NCBI GenBank assembly: GCA_050084985.1
Contig: JBITNC010000001.1
Coordinates: forward strand, 202,368,001-202,432,000
Source of the DNA: Nageia nagi
Lineage: Eukaryota; Pinophyta
Reading direction: 5' to 3'
DNA: 64,000 nucleotides
Both the position numbers and the translations under genes were made by a program. Below, in pieces: positions 35,776-46,061 of the stretch. The notes below the pieces were generated by a model. The model made no database searches, had not been told where the DNA came from, and was given only the letters and a program-made list of their open reading frames with translations. How positions within the stretch are numbered: position 1 is the first letter of the stretch; every line of letters starts with the position of its first letter.

Positions 35776-36650
35776 TGGGTGTAAATTTTGTTCATTTACT
35801 TTTTAGAAATTCACTTCATTAATACATTTCTTATGTAAACATAATTTATTTATCTTTTTTGTTGTAAAGAATTTTGCAAGTTCTAGTTAAATATAGTTTG
35901 TTTAGACCAATTTGGGTGTAAACACTATTCATTTAGTTTTTTTAAATGAGATTCATTTATAAATTACCAATGTGAACATAGTTTATTTATCCATTTTTTA
36001 TTATAAAGAGTTTTACATGTTTGGGTGTAAATGTAGTTTGTTTAAACTAGTTTAAAAGTAAACATTTCTTATTTATATTGTGTAAGCATATTTAGTTTAT
36101 ACATGGAGATTTTGGACCAACTATAGATTTGGAGGATCTAGAAAAGATAAAATAATGGAGATTTTGGACAAGATGCAATGAAGGAAGTTCATGACTACTT
36201 GTAAAACTTGACTAGTTAAAATTGTTGTAGATTAAAATGGGTGTAAACATTATTTACTTACTTTGTATAAACCTATTTCTTTTATATATTGGTGTGTAAA
36301 GTAGTAATTTTATTCATTTTTTGTTATAAATAATTTTACAAGTTCATGTGTAAACATAGTTCTTTTAACTAATTTGGGTATAAATATTATCCATTTATTT
36401 TATGTAAATATACTTCATTTATACATTGCTAGTGTAAATGTATTTAATTTATCCATGTTTTTGTTATAAAGAATTTTGCATGTTCAAATATAAACATAGT
36501 TTATTTATACATGGAGGTTTGAGATTGATGGTAGATTTAAAGGATACAAATTGAATGGAAGAATTGAGATTTTGAACTAAATGTAATGAGGAAGATTCCA
36601 TGCTAGTTATAGAACCCAACTAAATAAACTTGTTGTAGATCAAAATATTA
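35776..36650. repeat. 137-bp tandem units in a 462-bp higher-order repeat
   Basis: The core TTTGGGTGTAAACATTATTC starts near 35776, 35913 and 36051, then again at 36238 and 36374. Within units, AAACATAGTTTATTTATCC and GTTATAAAGAATTTTGCA recur. Each block ends with a TACATGGAG(A/G)TTT linker and (A/T)AAATTGTTGTAGAT(T/C)AAAA. The first block (35776-36237) repeats as a whole from 36238. Very A+T rich, no coding content; it lies in the minus-strand family A region. Confidence 0.75.
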
Positions 36651-37113
36651 CAAATCAGTTGTAATCTTAGAAAAAGTTAGGATTAAGAAAAGAGTGTATT
36701 CTACTAGATTAAAAGATAAGCATAAAATTTTAGCTTCCTCTATGATATGATGGACTAATGGTATGGGATGGGATTTGTATATGTATATATATTGACTTAT
36801 AGGTGGCTATTTTGATAAGATTAATTTTATTTTTTAGATTTCAAGGTGAAAGTGCACCAAATAAGATTAGAATTAAAGGTTAATATATTTTAAAAAATTA
36901 AAAAACTTGTAAAATTATTGGCTATAATGATAAATAATTTAGAAAAACTTATCAAATTTTGGTGTTAATATGGGAATGACTATACTCTATATTAGCCAAA
37001 TCAAAAATTAGGAATCCCAAATTATAGCCATGATTAGCCAAATACCCTACTAAAAGTTTCCTTGATTGGTGGCTTACCCACCAAGAGTATGAAAATAGAT
37101 AACAAATTTATTA

Positions 37114-37490
37114 ATCAACTCGATTTCCCAAGCCACCATATTTCTATTAACTTTGATAATAATGGCCCTTCCTTACAAAGTCATCAAATGTTTCAAGTGA
37201 TCGACTTGATTTCCCAAGCCACCATGTTTTCATGTATTTTTGATATGAGTGGGCCTTCTTTACAAAGGTACCAAATGATGATAATAATCAACTTGGTTTT
37301 TTAAGTCACCATGTTTCCATTTATTTTTGATAATAATGGAACTTCATTACAAAAGTGCCAAATGATAAGAGTGCCCCTCCCTCATAGAGGAATAAATGAT
37401 AAGAATTTGATCAACTTGGACCTCCAAGTCACCATGTTTCCATGTATTTTTGATAAGGTTGTCCCTCCCTTATAGAGAGACCAATGATAA
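37114..37490. repeat. 86-87 bp tandem array
   Basis: ATCAACTTGATTTCCCAAGC and variants start at 37114, 37200, 37287 and 37410, each followed by CACCATGTTTCCATGTATTTT and a CCTT(C)CTTACAAAG segment. The last step is 123 because of an extra 36-bp block (CCCCTCCCTCATAGAGG). That block is itself similar to segments near 37459 and 38072-38160. A short open frame here is a by-product. Confidence 0.75.
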
Positions 37491-38186
37491 GATATATAAT
37501 AATATGATATGAGAATCATAATATGTAAAACATTCAATGATAATCATGATAAGATATAGCAACCAAATATGTGATAAGCATTATTTAAAAAATGTGACAA
37601 GTATTTTTAAAGACATGATAAGTATGATATGAATGTGCTTTTTATAAAGCATGATATGTAAAATATTATTATTTAAAAAAGATAAGTTTGATATGATAAT
37701 CATGAAAAGCAAATTTTATTATAAGAAACTCAATTAAGTAAATGAATCACCTTTTTCATAAGATATAGAAAAGTATATTTTATGAAAATGACCCATTTTT
37801 ATCCTTGTAACATAGCGACATCACTTGGAACATAGCAAAATCACTAGGATCATTTATAATTTTATTTAAAAAGTTAATTATAAGAAATATAACATGAATC
37901 TATAATGCAAAAATGATCAAACATAGAATCATTTTAAATGTATCAATTATCATAATAAAAGCTATACATCTCATATAATAAGATGACCATAATATATTGA
38001 AGTATAAGTTAATATTAATATATCAAATATGTTTTTCCATTTAAGAGGAATTACCTCAAATTAATAACATACTCCACCTTTCAAAGAGCTCTTGATAAGC
38101 ATGCACCACCATTCATAGAGGTCTTTACAAGCATGCTCCACCTTTTATAGAGACCAATGATAAGGCTAATATGACAAATATTATAT

Positions 38187-38262
38187 GATAAAAATGATAT
38201 GAAAAATATGATATGAAAAATATGATATGAAAAATATAATATGAAAATCATGATATGAAATA
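38187..38262. repeat. Short tandem repeat of about 16 bp
   Basis: Four to five copies of ATGATATGAAAAATAT with small changes, in the minus-strand family A element. The plus-strand copy lacks it. Confidence 0.8.
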
Positions 38263-38718
38263 TATGATATTATAAACATGGTATGATGAACAAGATATGA
38301 TAATAGATAACATCATTTTACTATCAAATCATGAAGCAAAAATCATCCAACAATATCATTAAGGCTATAACATCATCAAATATGAAAAACAAAAGATAGG
38401 GATTTAACCTTGTTGGATTGAATTATTTTAAGTCTCCAAGAAAAATAAATTTCTAAAATATCAAAGTAATTGACCTCTTTTTATAATGAATTCATTGATA
38501 TGAAACTAAGTAAAAAAATTGAATGTCATATTTCATTATGTATCAAGCAACATTGCTCAGTAATTTCAACAAAACTACCTAAAAACTAAAGTTACTACCA
38601 TTTTTGATACTACTAATATAAAATTTGATATGATCATATAAAATGTATACCTAAATTTGAGCATTGATACTTATATTTTTCCATAAAATTTCCTTAAAAA
38701 CTTGCTCCTTACAATAGG

Positions 38719-39923
38719 TGTGATGCAGCAAAATGCACCTTGTCTCAAAATCAACAAATTCAAACCCTTGAATCTTGATGTTAGGCCTAGGTTATAAACC
38801 ACATGAATTTAAACTCTTTAATTACCAATGTTAGGGTTAGATAATTAATAATAAACATGCACAAAATCAAAATACCATGAATAGCTATACATGCAATATA
38901 TAATAAATATCATCCTACAATGCCAATGTTTGATAATTACAAGCATGAACAACAATTGTAATCCAACACATGCACAAATATATAGATGTAAGATAAGAAT
39001 GATATTATAATTTCCTTGGTAGTATACAAATGATATGAAATTGAAATGATACAATACCAAGGCCAATAGGGCTTCCATTGGCCTCTTAAGAGCCAACTAG
39101 CATACAACATAATATCTTCTCTTACTAGAATAACTCTGGAACCATGGGATAATATGCCTTCTCAAAATCTTGGATAATTAGCAAAGGTAGAATAAATACC
39201 ATGAAATACCATTGGATAGACAAAGGTGCTACACCAATGTCATAGATAGATAGTATCCCTCATCATGAATGTCCTCTAAAAGTTGTGCCTAGGAAAGGTT
39301 GCTTAGAACCATTAAAACTTATTGTTCTTTAGATAGTGTAGAAATAATAATAATCAAGTATATCTAGTAATGAGGTTCCAATGTATATTTATATATTTTC
39401 TCTATTTGGATATCACTTAGGAGTGATCACTTTAACACCCAAGTCCAACATTAGCCTAGGGATGCCAATAATTACAAGATCCAATGACTAGATATGCAAC
39501 ATCTCATTATTAGAGACTAATATTGCATTTACAATTATTATTTACATTGGAATAATATATTACAAATTATTCAAATGGCCTCCATAAATCATACTAAATA
39601 TATTATTAATTACCAATATCACACCTATATATAATCAATAATTAACTCATATCCCAAGGAGTGGGATGTCACATCTCAAGGGGTTAATATGGAAATGTTT
39701 CTAGATTTTCATGGGTAGCCATGATATGGAATATTGGTCAAACTTGCAAAATTTAAGAAACCATAAATCCTTTGCTTCTTTATGAAACCATATTTTATAA
39801 CCTCTCAAAATGTTTCCCATGATATTAATTATCCAAATAACAAATCAAATCAACTCTTCAAGACCTATAGTGAACTCTATCCTCATAAATAGATACATAA
39901 ATAAAATATTTGTAAAAGGGAAA
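38719..39923 (-). mobile_element. 1.2-kb insertion with a 10-bp TSD, containing an LTR-like block
   Basis: TTACAATAGG stands at both sides (38709-38718 and 39924-39933). The plus-strand family A copy has a single related site at about 10222, with no insert. Inside, the stretch 38719-39672 read on the minus strand starts TGTGACATCCCACTCC and ends GCTGCATCACA, so TGTGA/TCACA look like LTR ends. The remaining 250 bp (39673-39923) would be interior sequence. No coding region was recognised. The 10-bp duplication is longer than the usual 5 bp for LTR elements, so the mechanism is unclear. Confidence 0.5.
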
Positions 39924-41399
39924 TTACAATAGGAAAAGTATTACATACTAAAATATAACTTCAAATATGAATTTATAACTAAATTTCATACTAAATTGAA
40001 ATTGTATAACTCTAAAGCATCTAATACTAGATCTAATAAACTCAAATTACTGTTCAACATACCCCCAATCCTAATTGAAAATTGTTAAAACTAACCAACT
40101 AACTACCCCTAAATTACTTATAAAAGAAACATTCAAATATATCATATTTATTCATATTAAAAGTATAAAAAATCATGAAATACAAAATTTATAACATCTT
40201 TAAGCTCATCAAACTCATAACATCCTCAATTTTTCACATATCAAAACTCATGTCATGGCTAATTCAATACAATTTGCATATTTGATAACTTTATTCATTG
40301 ATAATAAAAATTGAAATTATGTTCATTTATATTATTTATTATAAATAAATTAAATTAAATTTAAAAATTTATGTATAGGTCTAAAACATTCATTCATACC
40401 TTATTCTCAATTGACTTGTAGATTTTGGGAGCAACATTTTCACTTTTACAATTTTTTGACAACTTTTTTGATAATTTTTAGCTCATTAGGAGAATAAATC
40501 CAAATTATTTGAAATCATAAAATATAATAAAAAAACACATTAAAATCCAAAAACATTCACATTCTTAAATTTTTAGCCTTTGATTTACTTTTTTCCATAT
40601 TTTGGTCCTCTTGGTTCATGATAAGCAATCCTTGTAAACCTAAAATTATCAAAAAGGATTACCAACTTCCAACAAGCATAAATTTTGTTGTATAATTCTA
40701 ACTAATATTATTATTTTTTCATAATCAATTTAAAATCATAAATTTTAATAAAAATCATTTGTACTTATCATATTATGAGTGAAAATGACTAATTTAGGGG
40801 TGGGAAAAGACTTATTTTATGCTTGCCAAACTTGAAACTTAAAAAAAAACCATAACTTTTGATTAGAGGGAACTTTTTAGATGATTATTTTTTTTTTTGC
40901 ATATTTTTTCAATATATATTCATTCTAATCATACATTTTTCAAGTGTAACTACTCAAAATGCAGTAGAGACACTCATAATGTAGTGATGGAACTGCATTC
41001 CCAACCTCCACAAAGCGACAAGTTCTTCTTATAGGCCTATTTTTCATTTTTCTACAAAAAATATATTTTATTTTTTATAAAAATATCATTTTATACTATT
41101 TCATACTTCTGATAAATTTTTGAAAAAAATGAAAATAACTTTTTAAGTTTTTGTGCAAAATAAGTAATTTATAATAACTCATAAAAACACACAAGTAACT
41201 TCAAATAATGACTACAACATATGTAAAACTTGAACTATGTGTATTAACTTATTTAGAGTCCTAAAATAATAAAGAATAATTTGTGATATTAAATTATTTA
41301 GATTCCAAAATATCAAAGGGCTATCACACAACACAATAGTGCATGACAACATGAAATGTAACTAATGCAACTAGCATGATTATGCTCCTAACAATGCAG

Positions 41400-42640
41400 C
41401 CAAAATGCCAAAATTCAATCCTACCCTATATGAAATGAAAGAGAAAATATGATTAAATATCCATTTTGATATTAATATTTATTTTTTAGAATCCATTTCT
41501 TAGCAACATTTTTCTTCTTTTCATTGATTTCCACATATCCTATCATACCTCCTATTATGTTTTCATCTTGATCTTTATCTTTTAAGCATTCAAATGGTCC
41601 AAATTTCTTTTTTCTAAATGTTTATATTGTTTGTATAAATTTATCAATTATTTTATATTTTTTTTTCTTATTCATCATGTTGAATACTATTTCATAATTT
41701 TATATATACTATTATCCTATTTGAATATTTAATTCTTCATCGAATCAATCTTTTTTTTATCAAACACTCTTACCAAAGGTATATCTAGCTAGCCTTTTAT
41801 TTTCTCTATATTTTCTTGAAAAAATGGATCTATTTTTTCTTGTATACATTTTATAATAAATTTAGAACATTTAATAATAATATTTTACTTTTCAATTTTT
41901 TACATCTCCTTAAACATTTCATTATATATTGTATCATTATCCAATATTTTTTTAGTAATCATTTGTTCAACATTGGATAATTCACTTTGGTTTTGCAAGT
42001 CACTATATATATCTCTCTATTAAACAATATTTTCATTCATTTCCTTGATATAAATTAGGTATATTTCATTATAATCATCATAATAATCATTAAAATTACT
42101 ATAAACCTCTTCATCTACTTCAAATTTCTTATTTTTATCTTCATAATTAAATGGAACTTGAGAATAGATACTTTCCTAGAAATTTGATCTCAAAAATTAT
42201 GGATCAAGAATGGAATGCTCTTATTTATTATCCTTTGAATATGCAACATCATTAGATCATGGAGTATCATCATTCAAAATATCATCAATCTCTAGGGGAC
42301 TATGGATCTCAATTGCACTATATTGCTTATCTCTTTCAAAAATATTGTTAACTTCTTCCTACACTTAGGTTAGATCTTATTATTTGTATATAACATTATT
42401 ATTATTTTTAGAAATATTTAAGATATAATCACTTATGTAAATATCATTAGAATTAAATTTAGCACTTTTATTATCTAAGTAATAATTAATTTTATCATGA
42501 GATATCTCTATATGTTCATGTCTTTTATCTTCTTTTGAAGTTTCATTGTTTTGTATTCTAAATGCATCTAATATTACATTATGTCCATATTTAAGTAATT
42601 CAATCATTAAAGCACTAGGAATACACATCCAAGCTATTAT
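41400..42640 (-). pseudogene. Decayed minus-strand frame inside family A, unrecognised
   Basis: On the minus strand an open stretch runs from 42628 to 42380 and can be continued, with stops, to about 41.4 kb. It is Asn/Ile/Lys/Asp/Glu-rich, with readable parts such as YSDLQNQSELSN near 41985 and EIYLIYIKEMNENI near 42040. It lies where the interior of an LTR element would be, just after the presumed 5' LTR end (42.95 kb), so a gag-like product is possible. I recognise no family, zinc knuckle or catalytic motif. Confidence 0.35.
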
Positions 42641-43144
42641 AATTAGGAAATTTTAAAACCTCAAAAATATAAATAAAAATGCATATAAAAATCCCAAATG
42701 ACTCCCAAAAAGTTGTGTAATATGATAACCCATAATTTTGGCCAAAATTTTACAATGCTAGATTTCACCAAATTGAACAAAATGACCTTAAAAATTTATG
42801 GTTTTCTTCAAAAAATAAATTCATCAAAAATAAATCTACTTCAAGTTGAATAATTTTAAAGTAACAAAAATTTAGCAAATAAAAACTAGGGTTTTCAATA
42901 GAAAAGACTCCATAAAAAAATGCAATATGTTAAAAGAAAGTTGGGTTCATCATTTGTTATAACTAAAATAATAACAATTAGGGTAATTTAATATATTCAA
43001 TTTAACTAAATAATAATAAAATAGTAATAAATAAAATATAACAATGATTAAAATATTCTCAATTTACCTTAACCTATCAAATTTGAATTTTAAATTACTT
43101 ACATACTTATGTTCTTACATATAATCATAAATCAAATATTAGAT

Positions 43145-43620
43145 TCACCCGAAATAGGATAACAATGAACTACTCCTAAAAGTAGGATCCTCAAATCCAT
43201 CATGAACCAAGAGTCATCATTGGGTTACCTCCATATAAGGACCCCTGATATTTTGTGATCATCGATATTCTTGAGTATATTAACAAAATCTAGATATAAT
43301 AAGTGGTAATAAGAAACATCAATCAAGAATGATACAAGTATGTTACAACATATCAAGTATTCCAAATCATATCATGATTTCTCATGCATAACCCTTCCCC
43401 CTTTATAGATAGCAAGTCTAGTCCTTGGGCTTATGGTGATGTAGGTTGACCTGTTATCATAGAATATAAAGGTAGATAAGTGTGCTTAATGATAAGAGCA
43501 TTTATTTAATTAAATAAATAAATTATTTGAAATACCTAAAAGGGTATTTTAATTAAATTAAAATTACTTTTTAGGTATTAACATATGCCCTACTTTGGAT
43601 ATGATTTGATGTTTTTAGGT
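43145..43620 (-). repeat. Family A end segment, upper copy
   Basis: Its reverse matches 11970-12430 and the similarity goes on to about 42.95 kb. Features are AATACCTAAAAAGTAATTTT, ATTTATTTATTTAATTAAAT and a TATA-like ATCTATAAAG. It stops abruptly at 43620, where CACTA coding sequence starts. Confidence 0.7.
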
Positions 43621-43621
43621 G

Positions 43622-43783
43622 TTATCACTTCTAATGTGGGCATATGGCCAATACTTTAGAATTGAAGAGATTGATGAGAAAAAAATAAAATTTGATTGTG
43701 GAGTGATGGTTGATTTTGAACAATCAAGTTATGCAAGTAAAGAGATTAAAATTTGATAAAAGAAACACTACTTTATACTATAA
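43622..43783 (+). pseudogene. CACTA transposase C-terminal fragment, left of Tat-II
   Basis: The plus-strand frame reads EKKIKFDCGVMVDFEQSSYA (about 43676-43735), matching the 'T.NSGV.V.a' block of the DUF4216-type C-terminal domain in plant CACTA proteins. It breaks off at the TATAA target site and resumes at 54791. Confidence 0.6.
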
Positions 43784-44621
43784 TGTAGACACCTAAAAAT
43801 GTCCCTTTTTAACTAGTAAACATTGGAATAATCATAAATCTTTGTGACAATATAAAATAGGTTTAAAAACCATATTATTGGATAGCTCTCATCGATTACA
43901 TGCAAAATGAGTGGTCACATGACCCCTTTTCGATAAAAATTGGCTATTTGGTGATCATGTTAATATTGTTATAAAAATTGAAAACTAGTCGTCGACGACC
44001 CAAAACAAATGCCAGCATTTTGGGATGATCACCGGCATCTACCTAGTAATCGCTGGCAACTCTATAATAGCCGAATAGAAACCAAAATAGTGAGAGAAAG
44101 TTGAAACATTTCATTCTTCCAAGATGATGTGGATAGAGGGGGTCAGTTAGGACCTACAAGGGCTTTTCACTTCCCCTTACCAACTTTGGAACATCTCACC
44201 TAAAATCTATAAATACAAGCCAATACAGAGCAATAGAGAGAGGATCTTGGCCCAATTTTGAAGTAGGGTAATGCTGCCAAAATCTTGTGAGCTCATACCT
44301 TTTATTATTTTATGCTAGTTTCAATCTAATACATGTCATACATAGATGCTTTGATGTTATTGTCTTTTGCATGTGTGTAGGATTTACAGGTTGTCCATAT
44401 CAAGGAGAGAAGTAAGCAAATCAAAAATAATGAAGATCTAATACTCTCATTTTGGCAAATGGCATTTGTAAAAGTCCCTTCCAAGGGAAAATTGTAGTTT
44501 AAGCTAAAAATCAATATCAATTTATAATTACAACATTTCTACCTATTTTACATAATTTGAGGTTCAGTGAAAATCTAAGAATAATTGTATTCTACATTCC
44601 AGCTCTATTTTCACTACAACA
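43784..44621 (+). repeat. 5' LTR of Tat-II
   Basis: Nearly identical to 53954-54790. Differences cluster in a CpG-rich part at 43989-44100. It contains TATAAATA at 44208-44215. Confidence 0.96.
44208..44215 (+). promoter_or_regulatory. LTR TATA box of Tat-II
   Basis: TATAAATACAAGCC in a completely conserved stretch of both LTRs (3' copy at 54377-54384), followed after about 35 bp by GAGAGAGGATCTTGG, a likely start region. A good candidate for the core promoter. Confidence 0.65.
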
Positions 44622-44645
44622 TTCTAACGCTAGAAGGAGGGCCCT
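44622..44645 (+). other. Primer-binding-site region of Tat-II
   Basis: TTCTAACGCTAGAAGGAGGG directly follows the LTR. If AA is a decayed GG it would read TGGCGCTAGAAGGAGGG, which has the required TGG start. The tRNA cannot be named with confidence. Confidence 0.4.
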
Positions 44646-44771
44646 TTCGTTATTGATAGGGAGGTTTTTTGTTTATAATGATTTTACCTTTCTGTTATCT
44701 AGTTTATTTGAATTTTTCCATATACTAACTTTAAATTTTGCATTCTATGCTTTTTAGGAAATTTGTTGCAG

Positions 44772-44930
44772 AAATGCCAACGATTGGAATTGGACGTCAG
44801 TGACTCAAAAGGAATGCCAACGATTTACGAAGTAATCCAGACTAAATGCTAGCGATTGGAATCAGATGCTGGTGACTCAAAATAAATGCCAGTGATCTCT
44901 ATTTAAATGTCAGTGACTCATATTCCAGAT
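44772..44930 (+). repeat. Leader repeat sharing its motif with the LTR
   Basis: ATGCCAACGATT or ATGCTAGCGATT with a following GTGACTCAAAA recurs about five times (44774, 44814, 44854, 44887, 44910) in 160 bp, with spacing near 40 and then shorter. The same ATGCCNGC(G/A) motif occurs in the LTR at 44009-44060. Confidence 0.6.
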
Positions 44931-45156
44931 CATTTTGTCTCCTTTTGTTATTTCTAAAAAAATAAAATAAAATATATAATATATTGTTAAAATGGAAGGA
45001 TACTTTTGAATGTGATTCCTTTGCCTAGAATGCATATAAGAATAGGTAGAAAATATTAAATGCATATTTTTTATTAATTTACTTTATGTATAATGTTATG
45101 TATTTATTTTCATATTTTGGGTGAAGGGTACGTACACATTAATACTTTTTATCTTG

Positions 45157-45850
45157 TCTACTTATGCTCTCCCTTTACGCTTCGCATGATCTAAGGTGAC
45201 CAGAATAGACCTAATAAGAAGGAGTAATTAATTCTTCTTTTCTTTCACATTCACACTATCATTAATTTGGTTAATTTATCCACACATAATGACCTCTTAC
45301 CAAGTCTACCCTTACCACTCCATTGGAGGTCGAAGGGATATGTGACTAGTAAGAGGAGGTAATTTACTACACATAATACTTCCATAATTGGAAGGAGTAA
45401 ATAAATCACACTTAATTTGGAATGAACTTAAGGAAATAAATCAAGTTTTGGGTAGTATAAATCATATTAAAATGTTAATGAATTGGAGGGATTTGAATAC
45501 ACTAAGTACTTTCACTTAACAAAGTATGCTCTCGCTTTTGCGCTTCAAGCGATCCTAAGTGATCAAAAATAAGTTAAGTGAAAGAGGTAAAATTTATTCA
45601 CATTTCATTTTAGAAATATACTTCACATTAACACTCTTAAAGATGTCTACCCTTACCACTCCATTGGAGGTCCAAGGGATATGTGACTCTTGGAGGAGTA
45701 ATTGAACCTCACTTAATTAATTTATCTACACTTAATGGCTTTTTACTAAGTCTGCTCTTACCACTCCATTGGAGGTCAAAGAGATATGTGACTAGTAAGA
45801 AGAGGAAATTTATCACATATAAAACTTCCATAGCTGGAAGGAGTAAATGA
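45157..45850 (+). repeat. Two interleaved repeat types in the Tat-II leader
   Basis: Type 1, CTTACCACTCCATTGGAGGT with a following GATATGTGACT, occurs at about 45310, 45654 and 45760. It contains the hairpin TCCATTGGA and is followed by TTCCATANNTGGAAGGAGTAA twice. Type 2, TATGCTCTCNCTTTNCGCTTC with GATC(C)TAAG(G)TGA, occurs at about 45165 and 45527. No coding. Confidence 0.7.
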
Positions 45851-46061
45851 ACATCATTAAGAGGTTGGATAATGAATCACATTATAATTAAAAAGAACAA
45901 CGGGGTTTATTAAGGTCAAGATCCACTTAAAATAAACTTTTGATTGTATCACATTAAAATAAGATAAGTAAATGGACATGAATGTTTGGGAGGGTAATAT
46001 GAATAAATGTATTTTACTTGTTTAAATGCATTTCATAAGGCCTTAAAGGAATTTTATCATT

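Larger units (their letters stand above)
24900..43620 (-). mobile_element. Family A element, minus-strand copy, split by later insertions
   Basis: Read on the minus strand, the order is 43620-42960 (end segment), an interior with a decayed frame (42.6-41.4 kb), then 40.8-35.0 kb, then 25292-24900 (a second copy of the end segment). The last joint is interrupted by Tat-I with TSD AAATA; closing it restores continuous similarity to plus-strand 11850-12000. The end segment being present at both ends in the same orientation is what LTRs would give. The upper copy is truncated or disturbed at 43620. A 1.2-kb insertion at 38719-39923 also interrupts it. No reverse transcriptase was recognised, so the class is unknown. 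Confidence 0.6.

Noticed and set aside
37062-37304. 80-residue open frame with a repeated HH/PSLQ pattern
   Set aside because: It is explained by the 86-87 bp non-coding array. The period is not consistently a multiple of three and no start context or homologue is recognised.
35776-37490. Regular repeats that could suggest a CRISPR-like array
   Set aside because: Units of 86-137 bp are similar along their whole length with no unique spacers, and the context is a plant transposon.
44326-44757. Open frames at 44326-44520 (minus), 44557-44757 (plus) and 54495-54689 (minus)
   Set aside because: They lie within or across the Tat-II LTRs. The minus-strand one recurs in both LTRs only because the LTRs are near-identical.
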